NCBI GenBank assembly: GCA_946403215.1
Contig: CAMIZG010000001.1
Coordinates: forward strand, 81,289 to 145,288
Origin: an uncultured Bacteroidales bacterium
GTDB lineage: Bacteria; Bacteroidota; Bacteroidia; Bacteroidales; Paludibacteraceae
Direction of reading: 5' to 3'
Length of the DNA stretch: 64,000 nucleotides
In this document: positions 1 through 9,283 of the stretch, piece after piece
How positions within the stretch are numbered: the first letter of the stretch is position 1
Layout of the letters: each line of letters begins with the position of its first letter
Position numbers and translations under genes: made by a program
The notes under the pieces: generated by a model
Database searches by the model: none
What the model saw: only the letters and a program-made list of their open reading frames with translations
What the model was told of the DNA's origin: nothing

Positions 1-549
1 CTGCTCCTTTTTTCAGTGGTTATTTGTGCCATTTCGGGAGTGATTCCAATCGGGTTACAATTTTCATTTCAAAGAACTCTTGCTTTTTTCCCGTTTTTCG
101 CGATAGGTTATCTTTGTCGGAAAAACAATTTTATGGAAAGAATAGAGCAATCTCCTTATGTGATTAGCATAGTTGTCTTGATAATAGGAGCAATGGTGGC
201 GTGTATATTGCCTAGATATATCCCTAATAGCCCTTATGATAGCATTCGTTCTGCTTTGGTTAGGCTTGGGCAAACCGGTAATGCTTTTTTGATGAGTTTT
301 GCGGTTGTTAGACTCTCGAGAATGTTCGCTGGGGGGGCTAAATATGGAGCGTACTCTCTTTGGATATACATCGGACACACCTTTTTCCTCATAATTCACA
401 GGCATTACTATTCATTTATCAATGTCCAGAATGTTATGATTAATTTGCTTGTGGGAATTCTATTGTCATTGATATATTGCGCTATATGTGTTTGCCTGTG
501 CTATTTTAGTCGTGAAACAAGAACGAATAGGATAAATCGGTCGATTTAG
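1..549 (+). CDS. Acyltransferase-3 family membrane protein, C-terminal part
   Basis: The reading frame is open from the first base, so this is the C-terminal end of a gene starting upstream; the GTG at 16 is only the first start codon inside the window. The protein is very hydrophobic, with about five membrane spans, a pattern like the end of OafA/WecH-type acyltransferases (for example FPFFAIGYLCRK and LWIYIGHTFFLIIHRHYY). Family members O-acetylate or otherwise acylate surface polysaccharides at the inner membrane. Its place at the head of a polysaccharide locus fits. The catalytic N-terminal half cannot be seen, so the family call is by pattern only. Confidence 0.6.
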   Translation: MLLFSVVICAISGVIPIGLQFSFQRTLAFFPFFAIGYLCRKNNFMERIEQSPYVISIVVLIIGAMVACILPRYIPNSPYDSIRSALVRLGQTGNAFLMSFAVVRLSRMFAGGAKYGAYSLWIYIGHTFFLIIHRHYYSFINVQNVMINLLVGILLSLIYCAICVCLCYFSRETRTNRINRSI

Positions 550-562
550 CAGTCATTTGATA

Positions 563-1096
563 ATGTCTAATTTATGTAGTGTTATTACTTTTGATAATAT
601 GGTACGTTTTCTTGTAATGGATGTGGACGGCACACTAACCGATGGCAAGATCTATATGGGGGCGGATGGTGAACTATTCAAGGCATTTGATGTAAAAGAT
701 GGATATGCCTTGAAGGAGATGCTCCCCCAAATGGGCATTGAGCCCATTATAATAACGGCTCGCGAAAGTCGTATTGTGGAGAATCGCTGCCGCGAACTAG
801 GAATTTCAGAACTTCATCAAGCGTGTCGTAATAAGTTTGCAAAACTTATGGAAATTCTCAACTCCTATAGTTCAAAAGACCACACGACATACACCCCGTC
901 TAATGTCGCTTACATTGGTGATGACTTGTTGGACATATTTTGCATAGAGCAAGTTAATATTGAGAACGGATTGACAGCATGCCCTGCTGATGCAGCTGAG
1001 GAAGTGAAAAGAGTCGCAAAATATGTTTGTAAAAGAAATGCAGGAAGTGGTGCTGTTCGGGAACTAGTTGAGCTAATTCAAGAAAAATGGAGATAG
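563..1096 (+). CDS. KdsC-like HAD phosphatase
   Basis: A 177-aa HAD-superfamily phosphatase of the KdsC/N-acylneuraminate-phosphatase type. The nucleophile motif is MDVDGTLTDGKIYM, followed by FDVKDGYALKEM, a threonine in IIITARES, and the acidic motif YIGDDLLDIFC with a late CPADAAEEVK. Family members remove phosphate from Kdo-8-P or nonulosonate-9-P. The ORF track begins at a TTG at 557; ATG 563 is more likely, and ATG 599 (just before the DVDGT motif) is possible. A second, better KdsC candidate lies at 22035, so this copy may act on another acidic sugar of the locus. Confidence 0.8.
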   Translation: MSNLCSVITFDNMVRFLVMDVDGTLTDGKIYMGADGELFKAFDVKDGYALKEMLPQMGIEPIIITARESRIVENRCRELGISELHQACRNKFAKLMEILNSYSSKDHTTYTPSNVAYIGDDLLDIFCIEQVNIENGLTACPADAAEEVKRVAKYVCKRNAGSGAVRELVELIQEKWR

Positions 1097-1103
1097 CGGA
1101 CTT

Positions 1104-2078
1104 ATGAATTGTGCTCCCGTTATAATACCGACACTGAATCGTTACGAGCATTTCTATCAATGTTTAGAGTCATTGGAGAAATGTAGTGGCGCTGAATGTA
1201 CTGATGTTTTTGTGGGGTTAGACTATCCTCCTTCTGAAAAGTACATAGCGGGATGGAAGAAGATAGATGCGTACCTTGCAGAAAAGGAAAAGAATAATGG
1301 CTTCCATAAATTAGTTGTATATAGACGCGATTATAATTGCGGGATTGGCGTTAAGCCACCCCATAAAAGCAATGTTGCTCTATTGCGCGAAGTAATTAAT
1401 GAGTCGTACGACAGAATTATTTATACGGAGGATGATAATGTCTTTAGCCCGAATTTCCTTGAATACATAAACAAGGGATTGGAAAAGTATGAGCATGATG
1501 ATTCTGTTTGGGGCGTAGTAGGATATGCACATCCTTACCAGTTTAAATTTGGACAGAATAATCATTATCGTCATAATACAGACATGTCGGGGTGGGGATA
1601 TGGGACTTGGAATAAGACTTTTGCAGAAACAGTTGACTTTGTCAAGGGAGGTGGATTTCGTAAAAGTTTTTCAACCAAGAATATGTTAAAAGCCCTTGAA
1701 CATGGTTGGTTACGTCTGTTTACGTATATATATCATTGTTATCATAAAGGGTACGCATCGGTAAATGACGGGGCGATAACAGCATACCTTATTTTGCACG
1801 ATAAATATGTTATTACACCAACGATTTCAAAGGTGCGTAACATCGGATGGGATGATCAAGGTAGGAGTTTTCAACGTGGCATGAAAGGGGTTGAGGTAAT
1901 TGCTGAACGCCATAACTCGCAGCCGATAGACAATGATGTGCATTTTGAGTACAAGGGCGATGATACAACTTATATGGATTATAATAATAAGGTGGCTGTG
2001 CGTGAGAGTGATGGATATATGTCGTTCGGGCAATTTGTCGTAAAGTTGTGGAAATCATTCTTTAAGTTACCCCAATAG
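1104..2078 (+). CDS. Glycosyltransferase, GT-A fold (family 2-like)
   Basis: A 324-aa soluble glycosyltransferase that starts 8 bp after the phosphatase. The N-terminus (APVIIPTLNRYEHFYQCLES) is the usual nucleotide-binding strand and helix of GT-A enzymes. TEDDNVFSPNF near residue 115 supplies the acidic metal/nucleotide motif, and a later stretch, DMSGWGYGTWNKTF, resembles the acceptor-side region of sugar transferases. It probably adds one residue of the repeat unit on the cytoplasmic side. Donor and acceptor cannot be read from the sequence. Confidence 0.75.
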   Translation: MNCAPVIIPTLNRYEHFYQCLESLEKCSGAECTDVFVGLDYPPSEKYIAGWKKIDAYLAEKEKNNGFHKLVVYRRDYNCGIGVKPPHKSNVALLREVINESYDRIIYTEDDNVFSPNFLEYINKGLEKYEHDDSVWGVVGYAHPYQFKFGQNNHYRHNTDMSGWGYGTWNKTFAETVDFVKGGGFRKSFSTKNMLKALEHGWLRLFTYIYHCYHKGYASVNDGAITAYLILHDKYVITPTISKVRNIGWDDQGRSFQRGMKGVEVIAERHNSQPIDNDVHFEYKGDDTTYMDYNNKVAVRESDGYMSFGQFVVKLWKSFFKLPQ

Positions 2079-2081
2079 CGT

Positions 2082-3311
2082 GTGATTAGAAAGTTATTGC
2101 TATATATTATCTTTTTATGGATGGGAGGGTATTTCTCGCCTATTCTTCGTGTGGGGAAAATTGCATATTACCTTATTGCAGTTGTCTTTATTTTGTTGCT
2201 ATTGTTCACATGCTTTAAACGTGAAACGCCGCGATTGAATTTGACGTACATAATCCTATTCGCCATCGGTATAGTTGGATCCATGTTTATGGCGATGATA
2301 TACCATGATCAGTCATTTTTGAGCACAGCTATATCTCAACGCGCGCTATATTTCTTGGCGTGTTTTTTCGTGTGGTGGAAAATTGGGCTAACTGAAGATG
2401 AATTATTCCCGATGTTGCGGGTGTTAACTATAATCACGTTAGTTGTCTTTGGGCTATCACTATTTGAACCTCAATGGTTTTTGTCGCAATCCGCCATAGA
2501 GCAATTTGCCAAGCGACCGGAAAATTCAACTGATGTGTTGTGCTTTATGCCCGGGTACGTGTATGTAGTCTTATATTTCTTCTATCTTTTGCAAACCATT
2601 CCTGACTCATTCACAAAACGAGATCTTGCCATAGCAATAGCTATCCTGGGCATGTTTTTTGTGTACCAGAACAGAAGTACGTTGATGTATTTGTCTATAA
2701 TAACGTTATATTTCTTTATTAAGAACAGGTCAAACATCGGTCAGCAAGGAAGAGCCTTGATTGTTCTATCAGTTGTACTAATTGTTTTGTTAGCTTCGTC
2801 ATTTATAAGCAATGTAACGACATCTCTGCTCAACGAGACCCAAGAGCAGTTGAATGATGAAGGATACAACCGCCGCATAGCTTTGCAATTTTATGTGTTT
2901 GATTATAATGAGGGGAGTATAGCGCGTTCACTGTTCGGTAATGGTCAACCAGCTTTGGATACTGATTATCTAGACGAAATGATAGAGGGTAACGAAGAAG
3001 GTGCATATTGGAGCGATTTGGGGTTCGTCGGTGATTGGTTCTTGTTTGGCATTATCCCGATAGTAGCAATATTGATAATGGCGATTAAGGTATTTCGCTA
3101 TCCATACCCACCGTATCTGAAATACTTGTTTGCTTCATTCTTGTTGGTGCCGACTATCCATACCTTTTCAGGAAACAATATGCACGTGTTCTATTTTTCG
3201 CTTGTGATGTATCTAGTGTGCTTGAATGAATATGAATTGGAATACAATGATGGTTTTATGACTGATGCCGAGGCAATAGAACCACAAAATATAATACTGC
3301 AGGATGCGTAA
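2082..3311 (+). CDS. O-antigen polymerase-like membrane protein (Wzy-type)
   Basis: A 409-aa integral membrane protein with about ten to twelve hydrophobic segments and a large hydrophilic loop around residues 250-310 (NETQEQLNDEGYNRRIALQF). This layout is typical of Wzy polymerases and O-antigen ligases, which show little sequence conservation. It starts with GTG at 2082, three bases after the preceding stop, and its end overlaps the next gene by 8 bp. In this setting polymerisation of lipid-linked repeat units is the likely job; a WaaL-type ligase is the alternative. Confidence 0.65.
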   Translation: MIRKLLLYIIFLWMGGYFSPILRVGKIAYYLIAVVFILLLLFTCFKRETPRLNLTYIILFAIGIVGSMFMAMIYHDQSFLSTAISQRALYFLACFFVWWKIGLTEDELFPMLRVLTIITLVVFGLSLFEPQWFLSQSAIEQFAKRPENSTDVLCFMPGYVYVVLYFFYLLQTIPDSFTKRDLAIAIAILGMFFVYQNRSTLMYLSIITLYFFIKNRSNIGQQGRALIVLSVVLIVLLASSFISNVTTSLLNETQEQLNDEGYNRRIALQFYVFDYNEGSIARSLFGNGQPALDTDYLDEMIEGNEEGAYWSDLGFVGDWFLFGIIPIVAILIMAIKVFRYPYPPYLKYLFASFLLVPTIHTFSGNNMHVFYFSLVMYLVCLNEYELEYNDGFMTDAEAIEPQNIILQDA

Positions 3312-4338
3312 TACCAATATCGAAATATTACGTTTTGTATTGATGGTGGCTGTTTTTATTGGGCATACCATTGTGCTGGGGCTTGACTTCGTGGATGGCC
3401 AGGTCGGCATGTATGAATATGACGGAAATATGCCAACGATGTTGTTCCTGTGCTCATTGCTAACACCGGCGACCTATTGTTTTGTGTTTATATCCGGCTA
3501 CTATGGAATAAAATTTTCATTTGCCAAGCTGTTGAACTTGTTATTGTGGCTGATTATTGTTGCGGTGGCATGTGGTGGATATCATTATTGGAGAGGAGAA
3601 ACATCTTGGTATGCAATTTATTCGTCATTCCTGCCGCTTGTACATAACAGATGGTGGTTTGTCACCGCATTTGTTACGTTGTATTTAGTTTCTCCATTTG
3701 TGAATATCGCCATGCAGCATTTTTCAAGAAAGCAAGCCATAGGCATGTTGATGCTGTTGTACGGTATCTTATTGTACAGATGGTTGTTCCTGGTATCTAA
3801 TGCAGGGAGTAGTTTTGCCGGATTATTATTTATTTATGTGTTGGCTCGATATATGGCAATGAATAATTTGTCGTTGTCAAAGCGAAATGCATGTTTATTG
3901 TTTGTGGGTTCATTAGTAATCACGACTTGTGTGGCATGTGCTCTATTTTATGGGTTACGTGAGCATATGAATCCGGTTTATGCGCAGCGAATTGTATTTC
4001 AAGTGTATGCATATTGTAATCCGCTGATTGTCATGATGGCGGTTTGTCTGTTTTTCTTTGCCTTGTCTTTTCAGCCGCGAACAGTTCGTTGGCTCAACAC
4101 CTTGTTAAAAACGAATTTGTTTATCTATCTATTCACGCAAGGAGTGGGAATAGTGTCGTACAAAGATATGGCGACTATGCTTCGCGAAAATCCCATTCAA
4201 TATACAGCAGTAGCAGGATTGATTATATTCGCATCATTGTTGGCGGGGCATATAATATCATTTGCTGCATATTGGATGGTGCGAGGAGGAGAAATGGTGT
4301 TTAAGAGAATTTTTAAAAAGATATTGAAGGAATCTTAA
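3304..4338 (+). CDS. Acyltransferase-3 family protein
   Basis: A 344-aa multi-span membrane protein. The start RNTNIEILRFVLMVAVFIGH carries the N-terminal helix and His of the acyltransferase-3 family, whose catalytic His lies in the first span. About ten hydrophobic segments follow, with a short basic C-terminus. The ATG at 3304 overlaps the end of the polymerase gene, suggesting translational coupling. It probably acylates a sugar of the surface glycan. Confidence 0.75.
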   Translation: MRNTNIEILRFVLMVAVFIGHTIVLGLDFVDGQVGMYEYDGNMPTMLFLCSLLTPATYCFVFISGYYGIKFSFAKLLNLLLWLIIVAVACGGYHYWRGETSWYAIYSSFLPLVHNRWWFVTAFVTLYLVSPFVNIAMQHFSRKQAIGMLMLLYGILLYRWLFLVSNAGSSFAGLLFIYVLARYMAMNNLSLSKRNACLLFVGSLVITTCVACALFYGLREHMNPVYAQRIVFQVYAYCNPLIVMMAVCLFFFALSFQPRTVRWLNTLLKTNLFIYLFTQGVGIVSYKDMATMLRENPIQYTAVAGLIIFASLLAGHIISFAAYWMVRGGEMVFKRIFKKILKES

Positions 4339-4401
4339 CGCTGATTAAGAATTCCTTTTGAAACGGCAGAATGAATCTCCGAAATATCTAATGGGAAAGT
4401 T

Positions 4402-5502
4402 ATGACGCAATCATCCACTCGCATAGACTCCGTTGATGTGGGAGCGGGAATAATGATCCTGTGGATGATTATATATCATGCCATATCATTTTCGTTGAAT
4501 ATACAACTATTGGATTATTCAGAAGTACCTGATCTAAATAGCATACCGGAGAGTCTTCATGTGTTTGTCGGGAAAAACGGACCGCTGATTCCGAAGAACG
4601 CATGTGTGATATTTCCATACCTTTATTTTTTTATGCCGTGGTTCTTTTACAAGAGTGGTCAGTTCTTTGTAAAACGCGAGATGAAAGAGTTCTGGGAAAA
4701 GGATGTGAAGAAATTACTGGTTCCGTTTCTGATCTGGTCGTTGATAGGCTACGTGATGTTTCTGCTGTTTCATGCCATAACGCATACGTTAACATGGGAA
4801 AACAGTACGATCCATATTGTTAGCGCATTGCTTAGAGGTGGAAGTATTCCGCTTAATCTTCCGTTGTGGTTCTTAACCACGCTGCTCGGAGTGCGTTTGG
4901 TGGCAAATTTGTGCTTAACGACCAAAGATTCTAATGCTGAACGGTGGTGGCTGATAGCCATAATTGTGTTGGGCTATGCTGTAGCATATTTGGCACATGT
5001 TTTACATCCCACGTTCCTTCCTGAATGGATCGCTAATGGCGCGTCCGGGCTTGTGTTTTTCGCATTGGGATATGGGCTTAAAGAATATGAGCAGAAGATA
5101 TGGGTGTTTTTGCCATGTTTGTTAGTGTATTTGATTTGCGTATTTGCGGAGTTCCCTATTGTGGATATGCACTCCAACAGTCTGTTGGCAGGAAGTTATT
5201 GGGCATGGATGCCGGTGGCAATATGTAGCATTATCGCATTTAATAATGTGTGTGCTGTATTATGCAAGTTTGTCAATTTCATTGTATTATCATGGATCGG
5301 ACGGCATTCTATGCAGATTTTCGTCTCCCATTTTTTGATTCTATGTGTGATTGATTTTGTTGTACGATATTTTGAATTGGTTCAACTTCGCCCATATTCA
5401 TTATGGCTTATGTTAGGTGCTTACATACTAATATTACCCATTTGTTGCGTATGTGTCAATCCTTCGGGAAGGATACGTGATGCAATGCATCGGGGCGAAT
5501 AG
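4402..5502 (+). CDS. Acyltransferase-3 family protein
   Basis: A 366-aa polytopic membrane protein and the third acyltransferase-3-like gene of the locus. The start IDSVDVGAGIMILWMIIYHA has the family pattern of an Asp-containing first helix with a His. The body has about ten spans, and HSMQIFVSHFLIL near residue 305 matches the conserved late helix. Sixty-three bases separate it from the preceding gene. Several such genes in one cluster suggest more than one O-acyl decoration on the repeat unit. Confidence 0.75.
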   Translation: MTQSSTRIDSVDVGAGIMILWMIIYHAISFSLNIQLLDYSEVPDLNSIPESLHVFVGKNGPLIPKNACVIFPYLYFFMPWFFYKSGQFFVKREMKEFWEKDVKKLLVPFLIWSLIGYVMFLLFHAITHTLTWENSTIHIVSALLRGGSIPLNLPLWFLTTLLGVRLVANLCLTTKDSNAERWWLIAIIVLGYAVAYLAHVLHPTFLPEWIANGASGLVFFALGYGLKEYEQKIWVFLPCLLVYLICVFAEFPIVDMHSNSLLAGSYWAWMPVAICSIIAFNNVCAVLCKFVNFIVLSWIGRHSMQIFVSHFLILCVIDFVVRYFELVQLRPYSLWLMLGAYILILPICCVCVNPSGRIRDAMHRGE

Positions 5503-5520
5503 TATAATTCGGATGATTGC

Positions 5521-6426
5521 ATGGATATCTCTGTCATAATAGTCAATTACAACACATGTGCGCTTACGCGTGAGTGCTTGGATAGCATTTTTGCTAATAC
5601 TCAGGGCGTGCAGTTTGAAGTGTTTGTGGTGGATAATGATTCGCAGAGAGATGAGAGCAAGCAAGTGTTGAGTAGGTATCCGGGGATTCAGTATGTGCAG
5701 GCGGACACGAACTTAGGTTTCGGCAAGGCAAACAATCTTGGCTACCAATATACATCCGGACGATACGTTTTGTTCTTGAACAGTGATACGTATTTGCTCA
5801 ACGATGCCTTGTCTGCCTTTGTTCATGGCTTTGATCAGTTGCCGAATAATGTGGGGTGCATTGGGGCGCAGTTGCTTTCGGAAGAAGGTAATCCGAATAA
5901 TTCGTATTCTGAATTGCCATCACTTAAGCTATATGCAGAATCAATCCTCAACTTGTATTTGTACCCATTTAGGCGTCGTAAAAATGTATGCCCCAATAGA
6001 GAAAACTCTATAGTGCCGGCATTGCCATATGAAGTGCCGTATGTAATCGGTGCAGATTTGTGCATTAGGCGGAATGTAATAGAAGGATGCGGATTATTTG
6101 ACCCAGATTTCTTTATGTATTACGAAGATTCAGAGATGCAGAGCCGCTATCGGAAGGCCGGGTATAAAGCCATGATTATTCCATCGCCACAAATCGTTCA
6201 TTTGGAGGATGCCTCATCCTCAGCCCCAAAATCGAAGCAATATACTGCTTTGTCTCGTATGCGGAATTTGCAAAGTCAGGCATTGTACTTCAAGAAGGTT
6301 TATCGCAGACCCTATTATTGGTTGTATAGGATCATTAGTTTGTTCTCGTTTCCGTTATATTTGAGGTCATATTATACATCGGCGGAAAAACGAATGCTGA
6401 TGCGAACGTTGATCCGGCCATTATAG
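5521..6426 (+). CDS. Glycosyltransferase family 2, WbbL/rhamnosyltransferase-like
   Basis: A 301-aa GT2 enzyme. Visible motifs are SVIIVNYNTCALTRECLDSI, VVDNDSQRDE, NLGFGKANNLGY, the DxD-like FLNSDTYLL and the late FFMYYEDSEMQSRYRKAGY. The last two are typical of dTDP-rhamnosyltransferases such as WbbL. A basic, slightly hydrophobic C-terminus may touch the membrane. It likely extends the lipid-linked oligosaccharide in the cytoplasm. Donor identity is inferred only from family resemblance; no dTDP-rhamnose synthesis genes are in the window. Confidence 0.85.
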   Translation: MDISVIIVNYNTCALTRECLDSIFANTQGVQFEVFVVDNDSQRDESKQVLSRYPGIQYVQADTNLGFGKANNLGYQYTSGRYVLFLNSDTYLLNDALSAFVHGFDQLPNNVGCIGAQLLSEEGNPNNSYSELPSLKLYAESILNLYLYPFRRRKNVCPNRENSIVPALPYEVPYVIGADLCIRRNVIEGCGLFDPDFFMYYEDSEMQSRYRKAGYKAMIIPSPQIVHLEDASSSAPKSKQYTALSRMRNLQSQALYFKKVYRRPYYWLYRIISLFSFPLYLRSYYTSAEKRMLMRTLIRPL

Positions 6427-6456
6427 TGTCGTGAGTATCTAATAGCTGATTAGTAT

Positions 6457-7149
6457 ATGGTTTGTGCTATGATGAAAAGGATCTGGGATTTTCTCTGCGC
6501 GTTTGCTCCGATAAAGACCGTGCTCTTTAACCTTCATTATTTGCCATTTGCTGATGCGGTAAAATGCCCGATATTCATATACAAACATACGAGATTGGTG
6601 CAAATGAACGGCATGCTGATTGTGTCAGCACCGCTCCGAACGGGAATGATAAAAATAGGTCATTATGTTCCGGGGACGCAGGATGAGCGTTATCAGCAAA
6701 CCACGTGGGAAGTTATGGGTAGGATAGAATTTGTAGGAAATGCATGCATTGGTCGGGGGACGAATATTTCCGTCGGCAAGAATGCAACGATGACGCTGGG
6801 AGATAATCTGACCGTTAGCGGAAATACGGAATTGTATTGCCATCATCGCATCTCAATAGGTGATTCTTGCACGTTGTCATGGGGCATTCTGATGATGGAC
6901 ACTGATTTCCATGCAATTAAAGATAACGCATCTCAAAAAACGATAAATGCTCCCCGCCCCATACATATAGGTAATCATGTGTGGATCGGCAGTCGGGTTA
7001 CTGTACTAAAAGGTGTGCAAATAGCAAGTAATACGATTATTGCAGCAGCATCCGTTATAACGAAATCATTCGATGAGGAATATTGCGTGATAGGTGGCAA
7101 CGGAAAAGGAGCATCGATCCTAAGGCATAACGTGCAATGGGAAAATTAA
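6457..7149 (+). CDS. Left-handed beta-helix (hexapeptide repeat) acyltransferase
   Basis: A 230-aa protein whose second half is made of hexapeptide repeats (IGRGTNISVGKNATMTLGDN and similar) ending in HIGNHVWIGSRVTVLKGVQI, the hallmark of the WcaF/maltose O-acetyltransferase group. These trimeric enzymes acetylate sugars from acetyl-CoA. The N-terminal 70 residues are less typical. ATG 6457 is taken; the internal Met at residues 5 or 6 is also possible. The end overlaps the next gene by 13 bp. Confidence 0.85.
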   Translation: MVCAMMKRIWDFLCAFAPIKTVLFNLHYLPFADAVKCPIFIYKHTRLVQMNGMLIVSAPLRTGMIKIGHYVPGTQDERYQQTTWEVMGRIEFVGNACIGRGTNISVGKNATMTLGDNLTVSGNTELYCHHRISIGDSCTLSWGILMMDTDFHAIKDNASQKTINAPRPIHIGNHVWIGSRVTVLKGVQIASNTIIAAASVITKSFDEEYCVIGGNGKGASILRHNVQWEN

Positions 7150-8090
7150 GCAACATATTCAAGCGTATTCGAAGCGGTTTTTCCGATATGCGTGCTTTCG
7201 GTATGTTTGTCGGAATGACAAACATACTGTGGCCAGTCATTGCTCACTTTCCCGAGGGAATTCGGGAGTCAATCTTGGAGAATAAGAAAAGAAAGATTGA
7301 TGACTTTTTGCAAAAGATTTGCGCTGATACGATTGAGAAATATTCATCATTGCACTTGCCTGTGCGTGAACATGAAGTGGGGAAAGAGGCTCCAATCTTT
7401 GTTTGTTGGCTGCAGGGGATAGACAAGGCTCCAGGTTTAGTTAAGGCGTGCGTAAGGTCAATAGAGCGGCATGCTTCAGGGCATCCGGTGCATATAATTA
7501 CTCTGGACAACTATCAAAAATGGGTATCTTTGCCTGATGTCATAATCCAACGTAGAGAAGAGCAGATGATGGTAAATGCTCATTTTGCCGATGTATTGCG
7601 TTGCGCCTTGTTAGCCAAATATGGAGGCTGCTGGATTGATGCGACGATTTGGATGTCAGCAGACATTCACGCCGATGTCTTCGAAAAGCCATTTTACTCC
7701 TGCCGTTTCCCTGCTGAAGGAAGATTCGTGACCGACAACATGTGGAGCAACTTTTTTATAGCAGCGAAGTCTGATTCCGTGACAATCAACTTTACAAAGG
7801 ACATGTTTTATGAGTACGTCGAGAAGGAGCCTCGTTTTATTGACTATTTCTTGATGGATTATATGATCAGATGGGGGTATGATAACATACCGGCGATTCG
7901 GGGCGAAATAGACCAAATACCATACAATAATGAGCAAATAGGTGCTTTGCGAAACATGCTACATGTGCCCTTCAATTCTCTTGAAGTTATGTCAGTCCTG
8001 AAAGAAACATACATACATAAATTGTCATGGCGATTGGATTTGAACCAATTACCGGATGATAGCGTTGGTAAATTTATATTGCGACAATGA
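7137..8090 (+). CDS. Capsular polysaccharide synthesis protein (GT32-like)
   Basis: A 317-aa protein with the pattern of the Caps_synth/GT32 group: an N-terminal targeting-like region, then APIFVCWLQGIDKAPGLVKA, HIITLDNYQKWV and the strongly conserved AHFADVLRCALLAKYGGCWI followed by DATIW, which holds the DxD-equivalent acidic site. Family members transfer hexoses to cell-surface glycans. It overlaps both neighbours (13 bp and 4 bp), so translation is probably coupled. Confidence 0.8.
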   Translation: MGKLSNIFKRIRSGFSDMRAFGMFVGMTNILWPVIAHFPEGIRESILENKKRKIDDFLQKICADTIEKYSSLHLPVREHEVGKEAPIFVCWLQGIDKAPGLVKACVRSIERHASGHPVHIITLDNYQKWVSLPDVIIQRREEQMMVNAHFADVLRCALLAKYGGCWIDATIWMSADIHADVFEKPFYSCRFPAEGRFVTDNMWSNFFIAAKSDSVTINFTKDMFYEYVEKEPRFIDYFLMDYMIRWGYDNIPAIRGEIDQIPYNNEQIGALRNMLHVPFNSLEVMSVLKETYIHKLSWRLDLNQLPDDSVGKFILRQ

Positions 8091-9241
8091 AAAACGCGTA
8101 TTATATAGATACATATTCCACAAACTTTTTGCATGAAATGTTTGATGCAGCATCACTTGTGATGTTTGCATCTATGTATGACCATATTGAGTATCGCACA
8201 TCGCGTTCAAGTTATGAGCATGTAAAGGCATTGCTTGGTGAGCTGCCTGCGAATGTGACAGTGTCATATATACCGACCATCAATGCGTATCGCGGCTGGA
8301 AAAAGTTTCGATTCCTAATCAAGCAGTTGCAAGCGATACTCCATAATGCGTGGTATATCTTAACGATTCCTAAAGAGTGCGATATTATATTTAATTATTG
8401 CACATTATCCGCCTTGCCACCAATGAATTGGTTGAGTTCTTTTTGTGGTAATAGAATCTTGCAAATATGTCATGGCGAGCTGACAGAAATGGTGCAACCA
8501 TTTTCGAAAAACGTTCTATTGAAAAAAGGGTTAAATGTTTTGCGTTCCCCTAAGATAGCAATTGCGCCGAACTTATATTTTGCAGTGCTTGGGAAAAGTA
8601 TATTTAATAATGTAGCTCCTCTTTTGAGTGATTCCTGCCGGAGAAAAATGTTGTACTTTGAGCATCCGATGGTGTGCGCAAATGATATTGAGCATTCTAA
8701 GCGCGTATCGGGAAAACTTGTTTTGGGCGTGTATGGGGAAATACGTCAATCCAAGGGGGGAAATGACTTGCTGGAGTTAGCTCGTGCTTTAAAGGATAAT
8801 CCTAATGTAGAGCTGCGTTGCTTTGGACATCTTGCGCTACCGGAGAAAGAGATACGAGAGGCCGGTATAGTAATACCAATCAAGGGCAAGGAACACTTTT
8901 TGAGTAGAGACGAAATGTACAGCCAAATAAGGCAATTGGATTACGCTTTGTTCCTGCTGCCTGCAGCGCGCTATCAGTTTACAGCGAGTGGAACAATGAT
9001 AGATGCTATTGCATGCGGAGTACCCATTCTTGGCCTTTCGAATGATTATTTTGATCGGATTTTTGAATTGTACGGTGCTTTTGGCTATTTGGAAAAGGAT
9101 GTTGATGCCCTAAGACAACGCGTAGATTGGTTGATTAGTCAAGGAGATAAAAGATCAGGGTGGGACATGTATGGGGTGCGCATTGGACTTAGTCCGCAAC
9201 ACATAGCGGAGCAATTTAAGAAACAGTGGCAGCCGGAATAA
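8087..9241 (+). CDS. Glycosyltransferase, GT-B fold (family 4-like)
   Basis: A 384-aa protein overlapping the previous gene by 4 bp (ATGA). The C-terminal half has GT-B features: LVLGVYGEIRQSKGGNDLLE (start of the second Rossmann domain) and FTASGTMIDAIACGVPILGL (the E/G nucleotide-sugar loop, here with Asp in place of the usual Glu). The N-terminal half matches no family I can name. A retaining transferase of the O-antigen repeat is the best reading. Confidence 0.7.
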   Translation: MKNAYYIDTYSTNFLHEMFDAASLVMFASMYDHIEYRTSRSSYEHVKALLGELPANVTVSYIPTINAYRGWKKFRFLIKQLQAILHNAWYILTIPKECDIIFNYCTLSALPPMNWLSSFCGNRILQICHGELTEMVQPFSKNVLLKKGLNVLRSPKIAIAPNLYFAVLGKSIFNNVAPLLSDSCRRKMLYFEHPMVCANDIEHSKRVSGKLVLGVYGEIRQSKGGNDLLELARALKDNPNVELRCFGHLALPEKEIREAGIVIPIKGKEHFLSRDEMYSQIRQLDYALFLLPAARYQFTASGTMIDAIACGVPILGLSNDYFDRIFELYGAFGYLEKDVDALRQRVDWLISQGDKRSGWDMYGVRIGLSPQHIAEQFKKQWQPE

Positions 9242-9283
9242 TCGTAACGGAAAGTATATGTGCAACAATTATAATAGGCTAAA

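Noticed and set aside
1-549. Truncated pseudogene
   Set aside because: The frame is open to the window edge, so the missing N-terminus is simply outside the window.
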